Of a stretch of 64,000 nucleotides of DNA, positions 1 to 9,171 are shown one piece after another; position 1 is the stretch's first letter, and every line of letters starts with the position of its first letter. The stretch spans positions 1 through 64,000 of the forward strand of contig NZ_JACOAF010000004.1 in NCBI RefSeq assembly GCF_014269285.1, read 5' to 3'. The notes beneath the pieces were generated by a model that was not told the DNA's origin, made no database searches, and saw only the letters and a list, made by a program, of their open reading frames with translations. The stretch comes from Rufibacter sediminis. Its GTDB lineage: Bacteria; Bacteroidota; Bacteroidia; Cytophagales; Hymenobacteraceae. Position numbers and translations under genes: made by a program.

Positions 1-243
1 CGGTCCGTGATCTCGTAGCGTCTCATAAACTTTTATAACAGCAACAAGATCAAACCAAAATCATTCCCTATTTGTCAACGCGCCCTAATAAGAGCTATAA
101 AATGCCCATTAAACGGTAGTATTTATTTTAGGTTGCCTTATTCTTGAGGTATTTTCTTAATATTTTAAATAAAAGCTAAAATCTAAGGCGAATTATATGA
201 AGAGAAGTTTTGCACGGCTTTAATTGGTAAAGAGTTAACATAA

Positions 244-2064
244 TCACCGCACATCAAACTGCAATTTCAGCAGGTTGGCATAGATGCCCTGGGGGTTGTG
301 GGCTAGTTCCTCATGGGAGCCCTGTTCTACAATCTGTCCTTTGTCAATCACCAGGATCTTGTCTACTTTCCGGATGGTGGCCAGGCGGTGGGCGATGATG
401 ATGGTGGTGCGGTTCTTCATCAGTTCATCCATGGCTTCCTGCACCAGCATCTCAGACTCAGAGTCAAGGGAACTGGTGGCTTCGTCCAGAATGAGGATAG
501 CGGGGTCTTTCAGGATGGCGCGGGCAATGGCGATGCGCTGGCGCTGACCACCGGATAATTTAATGCCGCGTTCACCTACTACCGTACCAAAAGCCTCGGG
601 GAAAGATTGGATAAACTGCAGGGCATTGGCTTTTTGGGCGGCTAGGTGCACCTCTTCATCGGTGGCATCGGGTTTACCGTAGGCAATGTTTTCCCGGATG
701 GTGCCCCCAAAGAGCAGAACTTCCTGCGGAACAATGCCCAGGTTGCTGCGAAGATCGTGGAGGTGAAACTGGTTGATATTCTGGTCATCGACGTAAATGC
801 TGCCTTGCTCTATCTTGTAGAACTTCATGAGCAATTGCGCAATGGTAGATTTACCGGCGCCGCTGGAGCCTACCAAGGCAATTTTTTCGCCGGCTTTGAT
901 GTCAAAATGGATGTTCTGTAGGACGGGCAGGTCGGGGCGGGTAGGGTAGGAGAAGCCCACGTGGTCATAACGGACATCGCCTTTAAAGCGAAGGGTAGCC
1001 GGGGCGGGAAGGCCCAGGTCAGGTTGTTCTACTGGTTGGTCCAGAATCTCCAGAATGCGGTCAGAGGCACCAATGGATACCTGAATTTTCGCGTACAGAT
1101 CACCCAAACCCGCCACTGAGGCGCCGATAAAGGTGGTGTACAAGATAAAAGAGGTCAGCTCGCCAAAGGTCAGCTCGCCACGTTGTACCAGGCTAGCCCC
1201 GTACCAGATCACCAGAATAATGCCGCCAAACAGCCCGATGATGATAAAGGAGATGAAGGTGCCACGGTAAAAAGAGGTGGTAATCGCCGTCTTCACAGAT
1301 CGGCTTAACGCCTGTTTGTAGCGGTTGATCTCGAACAGCTCGTTGGTGAACGCTTTCACCACCTGAATGGCCTGGAGCGTTTCCTCCACAATCACGTTGG
1401 TGACCGCCAGCTCGTCCTGGGTTTTGCGCGACAGTTTTTTAAGCCGTTTTCCGAAAACCATGGCCAAAATGACCAGCACCGGAAACGTAGCCAGCATGAA
1501 CAGGGAGAGCTTCACCGAGATGAACATGATGAACCCGATGCCCACCAGCAAAGTAGTCACCTGGCGGAACAATTCGGCCAGCGTAATGGAGAAGCCGTCC
1601 TGGATGTAACTTACGTCTGAGGTGATGCGGCTGGTGATTTCGCCCACGCGGCGCTGCTCAAAGAAGGTGAGCGGCAAGCCCATGAATTGCGTGTAAAGGC
1701 TTTTGCGGATGTCGGCGATGGCGTTTTCACTGACCTGGGCAAAGAAATAGACCCGGAAGAAGGAGAAAATTCCCTGCAAGGCAATCACGCCAAATAACAG
1801 CAGCGCGATGAGGTCAATGTCCTGGAAGAAAGCGGTAGGCTTGCCCACAGCCGCATCCAGGAGCATGCCGGTGACCGCCGGAAACGCCATGAACGTGAGG
1901 CTGGAGAACAACAGAAACCCCAAGCCAATGTAGAACTTGGTTTTATAAGGAAGAAGAAATCTGAATATCTGAAGGCCCCGCCGTAAACTCTCTTTGTTCA
2001 ACTTGGGTTTGCCTTCTGTTTCAAGTCCGGCTGCCGCTCCCGGCCCGAATCCTCGTTTTGCCAT
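244..2064 (-). CDS. ABC transporter, fused permease and ATPase (MsbA/exporter type)
   Basis: This 606-residue half-transporter should form a homodimer in the inner membrane and export a lipid, peptide or drug; the substrate cannot be read from the sequence. Residues about 30-340 hold the six-helix exporter domain. The ATPase domain follows with Walker A GSSGAGKST near residue 400, the signature LSGGQ near 505, Walker B ILILDEATSSLD near 528 and a switch histidine in IIIAHRLAT. Length is normal for MsbA-like proteins. The ATG at 2064 gives a basic N-terminus before helix 1. It is the last gene leftward of a run of minus-strand genes, separated from the symporter stop by a 200-base gap with a hairpin repeat. 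A minus-strand TACCTTTG-like -7 element lies at 2211-2218 but has no good -33 partner. Confidence 0.93.
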   Translation of the reverse strand: MAKRGFGPGAAAGLETEGKPKLNKESLRRGLQIFRFLLPYKTKFYIGLGFLLFSSLTFMAFPAVTGMLLDAAVGKPTAFFQDIDLIALLLFGVIALQGIFSFFRVYFFAQVSENAIADIRKSLYTQFMGLPLTFFEQRRVGEITSRITSDVSYIQDGFSITLAELFRQVTTLLVGIGFIMFISVKLSLFMLATFPVLVILAMVFGKRLKKLSRKTQDELAVTNVIVEETLQAIQVVKAFTNELFEINRYKQALSRSVKTAITTSFYRGTFISFIIIGLFGGIILVIWYGASLVQRGELTFGELTSFILYTTFIGASVAGLGDLYAKIQVSIGASDRILEILDQPVEQPDLGLPAPATLRFKGDVRYDHVGFSYPTRPDLPVLQNIHFDIKAGEKIALVGSSGAGKSTIAQLLMKFYKIEQGSIYVDDQNINQFHLHDLRSNLGIVPQEVLLFGGTIRENIAYGKPDATDEEVHLAAQKANALQFIQSFPEAFGTVVGERGIKLSGGQRQRIAIARAILKDPAILILDEATSSLDSESEMLVQEAMDELMKNRTTIIIAHRLATIRKVDKILVIDKGQIVEQGSHEELAHNPQGIYANLLKLQFDVR

Positions 2065-2134
2065 GTACTATTTACTGGTTAAGTAAAAAACCGGGCCATT
2101 GGAAAATGACCACAGACTGCTGTTTGTGTGCTTC

Positions 2135-2180
2135 TTCCGGTTTTAGGCCTGTTTTTAAGAAAATAGGCCTAAAACCGGAA
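2135..2180. repeat. Intergenic hairpin repeat (GGCCTGTTTT family)
   Basis: Nearly perfect inverted repeat with arms starting TTCCGGTTTTAGGCC and ending in the complement, one mismatch near the tip. It lies about 90 bases past the stop of the first symporter and upstream of the ABC gene. It is one of about forty related copies in the window. Confidence 0.85.
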
Positions 2181-2268
2181 GCCATCCGCTGAAACAGGGA
2201 AAGCAACCCGCAAAGGTAGAGAATACGAACGACTTCCGCTGCCTCTAAAACAGGAAACCGCCGGCTGC

Positions 2269-3717
2269 CTACGTTGTTTTACGGGAAGATACCAGCCAAA
2301 GGCCCAGAAACATGAGCAGGCCGTTCAGCAGCAGCACCTCAAAGCCAAACTGGTAGCCCCAGAACCACTCCGCAGAGTTCGCGCTGATCACATACGTAAG
2401 CACCGGCGAGAGCACCCCCAGCACCGGAACCACGCGGTCCCGCACAGATCTATCCGTCACCAAACCGAAGGTGAACATGCCCAGCAAGGGACCATAAGTG
2501 TAACCCACCAGGGTGAAGAGCGTGGCGATGATGCTGGCATCATTGTACAGCCTGAAAAGCAGGATGACGCCCATGAGCAGCCCCGAGAAGCCCAAATGTA
2601 CCCAGTTCTTGTAGCGGATGCGTTGGGCCTCCGGCCGATGCTGGAAGTTCAGAAAATCCACGCAGAAGGCGGTGGTCAAGGACGTGAGTGCGGAGTCTGC
2701 CGAGGCGTAGGTGATGGCCGTGATGCCCAGGATAAACGCCACCGCCGCCACTGCCGGGAAGTGCTGCAAGGCCAGCGCCGGAAACACATCGTCTCCTTTG
2801 GTGGGGAGCACAATGCCTTTCTCCGCGGCGTAGAGATAAAGGAGCGCGCCCAGGCACAAAAACAGCAGGTTCACCAGCAGCAGAATCACCGTAAACCAGA
2901 ACATGTTTTTCTGCGCCTCGGGCAGGTTGCGGCAGCTCAGGTTCTTCTGCATCATGTCCTGGTCCAGCCCCGTCATGGCAATGGTGATGAACGCCCCGGC
3001 CACCAACTGCTTCAGCAGGAAATTGGGCGCTTTCACGTCACCTTCCCACACTTGGGCGTATTGGCTTCGGCTGATCGTGTCCACCATACCGGAAAAGGAG
3101 AGGTGCAGTTCCTCGGAGACCACCCAGATACTGATGCCCAGGCACAGGAGCATGGCCAGCGTTTGCAGGGTATCGGTCCAGATGATGGTTTTCATGCCGC
3201 CTCTGAACGTATAGACCCAGATGAACGCGATGGTGATGCCCACCGTGCCCGCAAACGGGATGCCCAGCGGCCCGAACACCGCCAGCTGCAACACGCCCGC
3301 CACCAGGTACAGCCGCAACGCCGCGCTCAAAGTGCGGGACAGCAGGAAAAAGGCACTGCCCGTCTTGTACGACCAAAATCCCAGTCGCTGCTCCAGGTAC
3401 GTGTAAATGGAAACCAGATTCAGCCGGTAATAGAGCGGCAGCAACACCACCCCAATGACCAGATACCCCAGCGCGTAGCCCAGCACCATCTGCAGGTACG
3501 TGAACCCCGTTTTCTCCACCATGCCCGGAATAGACACGAACGTGATGCCAGAGAGCGTAGTCCCGATCATCCCAAACGCCACCACGTACCACGGCGAAGC
3601 CCGGTTGGCCAGAAAGAAACCCGCCGTAGACTCGCCTTTTTTGCTCGTGACAAAAGAGACCAGCAGCAGCAGGAAAAAATAGGCGACAATAATGCCGAGG
3701 ATGAGAAGAGGTGACAT
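2269..3717 (-). CDS. Sodium:solute symporter, SSF family (copy 1)
   Basis: A 482-residue inner-membrane carrier expected to take up an organic solute with sodium. It has about 13 hydrophobic segments and SSF features such as the glycine-rich stretch FGMIGTTLSGITFVSIPGM in helix 2 and YTFRGGMKTIIWTD in the centre. The start is set at 3717 (MSPLLILG): an open frame continues 37 codons further, but that stretch reads through repeat-like intergenic DNA and would put an odd leader before helix 1. A promoter fits at 3752-3780. The neighbour at 3934-5409 is a close paralogue, alike along its whole length. Substrate is unknown; sugar, sialic acid and other acids are all handled by SSF members. Confidence 0.9.
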   Translation of the reverse strand: MSPLLILGIIVAYFFLLLLVSFVTSKKGESTAGFFLANRASPWYVVAFGMIGTTLSGITFVSIPGMVEKTGFTYLQMVLGYALGYLVIGVVLLPLYYRLNLVSIYTYLEQRLGFWSYKTGSAFFLLSRTLSAALRLYLVAGVLQLAVFGPLGIPFAGTVGITIAFIWVYTFRGGMKTIIWTDTLQTLAMLLCLGISIWVVSEELHLSFSGMVDTISRSQYAQVWEGDVKAPNFLLKQLVAGAFITIAMTGLDQDMMQKNLSCRNLPEAQKNMFWFTVILLLVNLLFLCLGALLYLYAAEKGIVLPTKGDDVFPALALQHFPAVAAVAFILGITAITYASADSALTSLTTAFCVDFLNFQHRPEAQRIRYKNWVHLGFSGLLMGVILLFRLYNDASIIATLFTLVGYTYGPLLGMFTFGLVTDRSVRDRVVPVLGVLSPVLTYVISANSAEWFWGYQFGFEVLLLNGLLMFLGLWLVSSRKTT

Positions 3718-3751
3718 GGCAGGTTTTACGCCCGTTTTAGAGAAAGGCGCA

Positions 3752-3780
3752 CAAAAGTACGGCAAAGGCCCGTAAATCAA
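3752..3780 (-). promoter_or_regulatory. Bacteroidota-type promoter for symporter copy 1
   Basis: On the minus strand TTG (3778-3780), 18 nt, then TACTTTTG (3752-3759), matching the TTG-N19-TAnnTTTG pattern of Bacteroidota. It lies 35 bases before the chosen ATG at 3717 and so supports that start over the longer frame. Confidence 0.5.
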
Positions 3781-3853
3781 GCCGCTTTGTTTTGAGCCTC
3801 TTTTCAGGAAAATCGCCTGGAAACCCAACTTGCTCCAAAGTGATAGAAAAGAA

Positions 3854-3901
3854 CTCCCAGTTTCGGGCCTCTTTTCCGGAAAAGAGGCCTGAAACGGGGA
3901 G
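3854..3901. repeat. Intergenic hairpin repeat (GGCCTGTTTT family)
   Basis: Two 24-nt arms with no loop, core TTTCGGGCCTCTTTTCC, two mismatches. It starts 33 bases after the stop codon of symporter copy 2 and can act as a terminator stem. Confidence 0.85.
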
Positions 3902-3933
3902 TCCAGCAGAATTGCTATCGGCGGAGCGGCTAT

Positions 3934-5409
3934 TTAGGCATAGCTCTCGGTGACATCTACAAACTCGGTTCTTTTTCTGGAGATGGAGAATAGCCCCATA
4001 AACGTCAGGAAGCCGTTCAGAATCAACACCTCAAACCCGAATTCATAGCCCCAGAACCAATCTGCGGAATTCAGGCTGATGATGTACGTCAGGATGGGAG
4101 CCAGCACGCAGACCAGCGGAACCAGATTGTCGCGCACGGGACGGTTCGTGAACACCCCGAAGGAATACAGCCCCAGGAGCGGTCCGTAGGTGTAACCCGC
4201 CACCTTGAACACGGCTTGTACCACGCTCTCATCGTTCACAATCTTGAAGATAACGATCACCACCGCCATGATCACGGAGAAAGCCAGGTGGGTCCAGTTC
4301 TTCAGCCGGACGCGTTGCGCCTCGGGTTTGTTTTTGAAGTCCAGGAAATCCACGCAGAAAGAGGTGGTGAGCGCCGTCAGCGCCGAGTCAGCGGAGGCAT
4401 ACGTAATAGCGGTGATCCCCAGAATAAACACAATGCCCATAAACGGAGAGAAATAATTCAAGGCCAGGAACGGGAACACGTTATCGCCTTTCGCGGGCAG
4501 GTCAATGCCCTTGGATTGAGCAAACAGGTACAGCAAGGCACCCAGGCTCAGGAACAGGATGTTCACAAACAGGATGATCACGGTGAAGGAGAACATGTTT
4601 TTCTGTGCCTCCTTCAGGTTTTTGCAGCTCAGGTTTTTCTGCATCATGTCCTGGTCCAGGCCCACCATCACAATGGAGATGAAGAAACCAGACAAGAACT
4701 GCTTGAAGAAGTAACGTGGATCTTTCACGTCCCAGAAGAACAGCTGAGAGTACTTGCTTTCGCTGATGGTGTCCACCATGCCATTGAAAGAGAGGTTCAG
4801 GTCCTGTGAGATGGTGATGATGCTGATGCCCACGCACAAAAGCATGGCCAGCGTCTGGAAAGTATCGGTCCAGATGATGGTTTTCATGCCGCCCCGGAAC
4901 GTGTACACCCAGATCAGCCCGATGGTGATGATCACGGTCACCTCAAAAGGCACGCCCAATCCATCAAAAACGGCGAGTTGGAGAACGCCCGTCACCAGGT
5001 ACAGGCGCAAGGCCGCGCCCAGGGTTCTGGAAAGCAGGAAGAAACCCGCCCCTGTTTTATACGACCAATAGCCAAACCGCTGCTCCAGGTAGGTGTAAAT
5101 GGACACTAGATTGAGGCGGTAATACAGGGGCATCAGGACCAAAGCCACCACAAAATACCCCAGCATGTTGCCCAAAATCAACTGCAAGTACGAGAACTGC
5201 GCCTTCTCCACCATGCCCGGCACCGAGATAAACGTCACGCCCGAAAGCGAGGTCCCGATCATCCCGAACGCCACCACGTACCACGGCGATGCCCGGTTGG
5301 CCAGAAAGAAGCTTTCCGTTGATTCGCCTTTTTTACTGGTCAGAAACGAGATGAGGATTAGAATACAGAAGTAAGCGGTAATAATGCCCAGGATAAGCGT
5401 TGACGACAT
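3934..5409 (-). CDS. Sodium:solute symporter, SSF family (copy 2)
   Basis: A 491-residue SSF carrier, paralogous to the gene at 2269-3717. The first 180 residues share nearly every motif with copy 1, for example LANRASPWYVVAFGMIG, LYYRLNLVSIYTYLEQR and YTFRGGMKTIIWTD. The C-terminus carries a short polar tail ending DVTESYA that copy 1 lacks. The ATG at 5409 leads straight into helix 1. The pair most likely arose by tandem duplication and then diverged; whether they carry the same solute cannot be told. A minus-strand TATATTTG element lies at 5456-5463 without a clear -33 element. Confidence 0.9.
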   Translation of the reverse strand: MSSTLILGIITAYFCILILISFLTSKKGESTESFFLANRASPWYVVAFGMIGTSLSGVTFISVPGMVEKAQFSYLQLILGNMLGYFVVALVLMPLYYRLNLVSIYTYLEQRFGYWSYKTGAGFFLLSRTLGAALRLYLVTGVLQLAVFDGLGVPFEVTVIITIGLIWVYTFRGGMKTIIWTDTFQTLAMLLCVGISIITISQDLNLSFNGMVDTISESKYSQLFFWDVKDPRYFFKQFLSGFFISIVMVGLDQDMMQKNLSCKNLKEAQKNMFSFTVIILFVNILFLSLGALLYLFAQSKGIDLPAKGDNVFPFLALNYFSPFMGIVFILGITAITYASADSALTALTTSFCVDFLDFKNKPEAQRVRLKNWTHLAFSVIMAVVIVIFKIVNDESVVQAVFKVAGYTYGPLLGLYSFGVFTNRPVRDNLVPLVCVLAPILTYIISLNSADWFWGYEFGFEVLILNGFLTFMGLFSISRKRTEFVDVTESYA

Positions 5410-5548
5410 GCGCAGAAAGGTGGGGTTTTGTGGTTCTTGTTGTTAGCTAGGAAAGCAAATATAGAAGAAAACGATACTAGATGTAAGCAGCAGCGCATGA
5501 TTACACCTTCTTTTGATGAATTTAATAAAAAAGATAGGTAAAAAAAGA

Positions 5549-5580
5549 AGCCTTGCTAACAAAAGGTAGCAAGGCTTTTT
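5549..5580 (-). terminator. Intrinsic terminator after the 5608 gene
   Basis: Stem AGCCTTGCTA (5549-5558) and TAGCAAGGCT (5567-5576). An A-run on the plus strand at its left gives a T-run for leftward transcription leaving the gene that ends at 5608. Confidence 0.75.
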
Positions 5581-5607
5581 AATAAATTTTAAAAATTGTT
5601 CATCATT

Positions 5608-6228
5608 TTAGAACCCCCAGGGAGAGTTAAACCCAGCCCCCGGATACCCGCCATACCCGTAGTTTTGAGGGCCGTTGCTGTACCGTACCCCTCCCGATAC
5701 TGTCACGTTAGGCGCCACCTGGTACTGGGCCTGAAACTGAAAGCCCTGGTTCGGCAGACGACCGTAGGTAAATGGATTGTAGTTCATCCGATTGCTTACC
5801 GATGGATTCAGGTCTTTCCAGACGCTGCCGCTGAGCAAGAGCTTTTCGCTCATGGCGTAGGAACCGCCCACGTGCAGCAGGTACTGCCGGTCTGGGGCAG
5901 CGGACATCACCGTAGAAGTGCCCTCGCGGGAAGTGGTTCTGAACGTAGGTCCGCCCCAGGTCTGCAACATGGTCAAACTGCTGAACACGCTGAACCGGGG
6001 ACTCAGCTGGTACTGCACCCGCGGCTCCACGTAAGAAACCGATCCGAAATTACTGAATCCCGCGCCCGCGTTGAGGCCGTAGCTCACCCGGGGCACAAAA
6101 CGAGCCGGTGCCTGGAGGCTGTCCAGGGAAGAGGAGGTGCCCGTTAGTTCCTGCGCCTGGCCGGGCTGAACGCCTGCTGCCCACACCAGCAGGACGAAGA
6201 GAATATGTATAAACCGTTTGTTTGACAT
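5608..6228 (-). CDS. Exported protein of unknown function, probably outer-membrane barrel
   Basis: A 206-residue protein I do not recognise by family. Residues 1-25 form a signal peptide (IHILFVLLVWAAG, cleavage after GQA). The rest alternates aromatic and polar residues in strand-like blocks (VSYGLNAGAGFSNFGSVSY, RVQYQLSPRFSVFSSL, LLHVGGSYAMSEKLLLSGSV, FQFQAQYQVAPNVTVSGGV), and it ends in aromatic Phe as many outer-membrane barrels do. A small beta-barrel is an inference from this pattern. It stands alone between the symporter pair and the M61 peptidase, with its own terminator. Confidence 0.75.
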   Translation of the reverse strand: MSNKRFIHILFVLLVWAAGVQPGQAQELTGTSSSLDSLQAPARFVPRVSYGLNAGAGFSNFGSVSYVEPRVQYQLSPRFSVFSSLTMLQTWGGPTFRTTSREGTSTVMSAAPDRQYLLHVGGSYAMSEKLLLSGSVWKDLNPSVSNRMNYNPFTYGRLPNQGFQFQAQYQVAPNVTVSGGVRYSNGPQNYGYGGYPGAGFNSPWGF

Positions 6229-6350
6229 CTCAATGAAAGGAAAATGCGCCGCTGGAAGATGGATTACCTATGCCTCTTCCAGTAATGCAACTAAGATAAA
6301 GGTATTTCCTCTCTTTAACGCAGGAACACCGGTCAATAGTTTACTTCTTT

Positions 6351-6390
6351 CCGTTTCGGGCCTGATTTTCAGAAATGAGGCCCGAAACGG
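6351..6390. repeat. Intergenic hairpin repeat (GGCCTGTTTT family)
   Basis: Inverted repeat CCGTTTCGGGCC ... GGCCCGAAACGG, 23 bases past the stop codon of the M61 peptidase. The outer stem differs from the copy at 2135 at both arms together. Confidence 0.85.
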
Positions 6391-6412
6391 TGGTTTGTCC
6401 AATCATTGAATT

Positions 6413-8248
6413 TTACCCTTTGCTTTTCTTGCTCAGCCACGCTTCCCGGCGGGCTTTCGCGTCTTTGGCCACGGGTTGGTTCAGTTTCTCCAGCAGCACC
6501 AGTTCCAGTTGCGGATTCTGGGCCAGGGTGAGCGGCACGGTTTTCTTAGTGCCCTGCTGCACAACTTCCAGTTGCACCTGGTCGCCGGGTTTGTGTTGGG
6601 TCAACAGGCTATCCAGCGTTTTCTGGCTGGACAGTTTCTGCCCGTTGAGCGTCAGGAGGACATCGTCACGATCCAGGCCGGCTTTGTAGAGCGGGCTGTT
6701 GGCGAAAGTGCCTTGGGCAATGGTGGCTTGGTCGTTCTGGAACTTAAGGCCTTCCCAGCCCAGTACCGCGTTTTTGGATGATTGCAGCGCCAAACCCATC
6801 TGGCGGGCTAAACTCTCATAGGGCAGGGCTTCTTTCCCGTAGATGTGCCGCTTAAAGAAATCCTGCGCGAACGCGGCATCTTTGGTCAGGTCAGCCAGGG
6901 CTTTTTCTAACTCCGGCAGGGTGTAGGGTTTCTCGGGTTTGCCGTGGCGCTGCCAGAGCAGGCGCATGTAGTCATCCAGGGTCAGGTTCTTGAATTTGGT
7001 GCGCAGGGTGAAGTCCAGCCCAATGGCGATGGCGTTGCCGTAGGTGTAGTAGGAGATATAGGTGTTGGTGCGGTTGGTAGCGTCTACCGAGCGAGAGGCA
7101 TCTACAAACGGAGCCTGCTGGCTCATCTCCACCGGCGAGAAATAATCTTTCCCCGGCGAGACCGTCACCGCCAGAATAGGGTACCCAACACTCTTCAGGT
7201 AATCGGCTTGGGGAGTTACCCCGGCTCGGGCCATCAGCAGGGTGCCGTAGTAGCTGGTAAAGCCTTCGGCGAGCCACAGTTCCCCGCTCATGTTGGCATC
7301 CGCGAAATTGAACGGCTCCAGGCTTTTCGGGCGGATGCGCTCCACGTTCCAGGCGTGGAAAAACTCGTGGGACAGCGTGCCGAGGTTCGGGTTCATGCCG
7401 GTTTCCAGCGGACGCGAACTGGTGATGACGGTGGAGTTGCGGTGCTCCATGCCATCGCCGGGCGTACCCGGCAGATAGCAGGCAATGAACGTATATTCGC
7501 CGTAGTCAAAGGTGGGGAGCTCGCCAAAGACAGCCTGCGCCTCGGCCACAATGCGTTTGGCCCGCTGGGTGTATTCGTCTAGCTGCTGCTCGGTGCCCTG
7601 GTGGTGCAACCCGATTCTGATTTTCTGGGTGCGTCCTTTTTCCTGCACGTTCCACTCGCGCCATTTCAGGTCGGCCAGCTCGGTGGGGCTGTCCATGAGG
7701 TACTGGAAATCGGGGGCCGAGAAAGTAAGCGGCGCGGTTTCGCGTTTCAGCTGCGTGGCTGCGGTCCAGTTCTTGCCGGCCGGCGGCGTGAAGGAGACCT
7801 GCACGGGGGCTTTCTCCAGGCCGTTGGCGTACATGAAGGTGGCGGGCGCGTTCAGATGCGCGTGGCTGAGGTTCACCCCGGCGTAGGTGCCATCGGGGTG
7901 GTCGGCGAACAGGGTGTATTTCACCGTCACGGTTCCGTCATGCCCCGAGACATTCCACTGGTGCAGGTTCGGCCGATTGACGGCCAGGGTGCGGCCCTGC
8001 CCGTCGGTGGCTTGCACGTTGTACACGTTTTTGGCGAACTCATGCAGGGCATAGCGCCCGGGCGAGGAGCGCGCCATTCTGACTTCCAGCACCGGGGCGG
8101 TCACGCCTTTGAACGTGGCGGTGACGGTGGCCTCGCGGTGGGCGGCATTTTCAAAGGAAACCTGGTACGCGACGCTCTGTTGCGCCCGTAGGGGAGAAGC
8201 AAACGCCATGGCCGCGAGGGCGAGGGCGGTGAAGAGGGTTTTCTTCAT
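6413..8248 (-). CDS. M61 family metallopeptidase with PDZ domain
   Basis: A 611-residue exported peptidase. The start at 8248 (MKKTLFTALALAAMAFA) gives a clean signal peptide ending LRAQ; eight more codons are open upstream but would spoil it. An N-terminal beta domain of about 200 residues precedes the catalytic domain with the zinc motif HEFFH near residue 300 and the downstream glutamate in LWLAEGFTSYYG. A PDZ domain lies near the C-terminus (about 500-580; LYKAGLDRDDVLLTLNG). M61 members are glycyl aminopeptidase-like; the true substrate in Bacteroidota is mostly unknown. It acts in the periplasm or outside. It is a single gene, followed by a hairpin repeat. Confidence 0.9.
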   Translation of the reverse strand: MKKTLFTALALAAMAFASPLRAQQSVAYQVSFENAAHREATVTATFKGVTAPVLEVRMARSSPGRYALHEFAKNVYNVQATDGQGRTLAVNRPNLHQWNVSGHDGTVTVKYTLFADHPDGTYAGVNLSHAHLNAPATFMYANGLEKAPVQVSFTPPAGKNWTAATQLKRETAPLTFSAPDFQYLMDSPTELADLKWREWNVQEKGRTQKIRIGLHHQGTEQQLDEYTQRAKRIVAEAQAVFGELPTFDYGEYTFIACYLPGTPGDGMEHRNSTVITSSRPLETGMNPNLGTLSHEFFHAWNVERIRPKSLEPFNFADANMSGELWLAEGFTSYYGTLLMARAGVTPQADYLKSVGYPILAVTVSPGKDYFSPVEMSQQAPFVDASRSVDATNRTNTYISYYTYGNAIAIGLDFTLRTKFKNLTLDDYMRLLWQRHGKPEKPYTLPELEKALADLTKDAAFAQDFFKRHIYGKEALPYESLARQMGLALQSSKNAVLGWEGLKFQNDQATIAQGTFANSPLYKAGLDRDDVLLTLNGQKLSSQKTLDSLLTQHKPGDQVQLEVVQQGTKKTVPLTLAQNPQLELVLLEKLNQPVAKDAKARREAWLSKKSKG

Positions 8249-8325
8249 GGAAAAGGATGTTTCAACCCCCAAGGTACACAGGAAAGCTTAGAACTTCCAC
8301 CCCCGGCTCAATAAGTTGTGATTGG

Positions 8326-8982
8326 TCAGAAGACAGCCTTTTGCAGCACCTGCGCCCGGATGAATTTCCGGAAGTAAAAGGCCTCCCGGTGTGTTTTAAA
8401 GCCGATTTTCTGAAACAAGGCCTCAAACGGCGGCAACTCACGGGCCGAGAGATTGCTGACCACGCCGAAAAAGCGGTACATGCCCCAGAGGAGCAGCTTT
8501 TGCCAGACGGGCTGGCTCTCTGGAGCGGAGGCGTGGAAATCGGTGTGGAGCCAGAGCCCGCCGGGCAGCAGCGCCTGCGAAAGCCGTTGCATCATGGCGT
8601 AAGCCTCCGCCGCTGGGAACAGGTCCAGCACGAAAGGGGTAAGTACCACGTGAAACGTTTCCTGCGGGGTGAGGTCGAGCTCGGTGCCCAGCCTGAACTC
8701 CACCTGGGCGGTGGAAGAGGTGTTTCGGAACCGGTTTTGCGCCTGTTGCAGCATGTTGCGGGCGGGTTCCAGATACAGGACATGCACGGGCGCGCTTTGG
8801 CGAAGAAGTTCCGTTAGAATCCAGCCGCTGCCGCCGCCTAATACCAGCACCCGGGCACCTGCCGGAATCAAGGAAAGAAAGTGGGCCTGGGCCCGTTTTT
8901 GCGCATCGCCGTACACCAGCTGCGCCAGTGCATCATACACCGGCGCAATACAATTGAAATCTGGGACCGAAGGTGAAGACAT
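8326..8982 (-). CDS. Class I SAM-dependent methyltransferase
   Basis: A 218-residue cytosolic methyltransferase. The SAM-binding motif I is VLVLGGGSGWIL, preceded by the typical FNCIAPVYDALAQLVYG start of UbiE-like proteins; an acidic motif II follows in VLYLEPARNML. The C-terminus holds a Phe-rich stretch around FEALFQKIGFKT. The acceptor is unknown. The ATG at 8982 is chosen because the 24 codons upstream run through a degenerate hairpin repeat. The bases coding for FEALFQKIGFKT (about 8390-8428) themselves resemble the hairpin repeat family. A minus-strand TACTTTTG element at 9014-9021 may be its promoter. Confidence 0.85.
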   Translation of the reverse strand: MSSPSVPDFNCIAPVYDALAQLVYGDAQKRAQAHFLSLIPAGARVLVLGGGSGWILTELLRQSAPVHVLYLEPARNMLQQAQNRFRNTSSTAQVEFRLGTELDLTPQETFHVVLTPFVLDLFPAAEAYAMMQRLSQALLPGGLWLHTDFHASAPESQPVWQKLLLWGMYRFFGVVSNLSARELPPFEALFQKIGFKTHREAFYFRKFIRAQVLQKAVF

Positions 8983-9171
8983 GCGCGTATCTGCCGTTTT
9001 GGGGCTGTTTTTCCAAAAGTAGCAGAAAAACGCATCTACAGTCCAGAAAAGCAAGGCGTCTGCCCACGGGTTGTGAATGGGGACAGGTGTTTTGCAGCCG
9101 TTTTTCTGAAACTACCTCAAAAAGCCTTTCCCCTGATAGCAGCCTACACCGCTACACCAATTCCCTGGCGT

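Noticed and set aside
2596-3714. Long open frame (372 codons) on the plus strand opposite symporter copy 1
   Set aside because: It mirrors the codons of the real gene, has a His/Gln/Arg-rich composition and no family features. GC-rich third positions produce such shadows throughout the window (for example also 9805-10413 and 29856-30560).
3718-3828. 37-codon N-terminal extension of symporter copy 1
   Set aside because: It reads through repeat-like DNA and is absent in the paralogue; a promoter fits between it and the chosen ATG.
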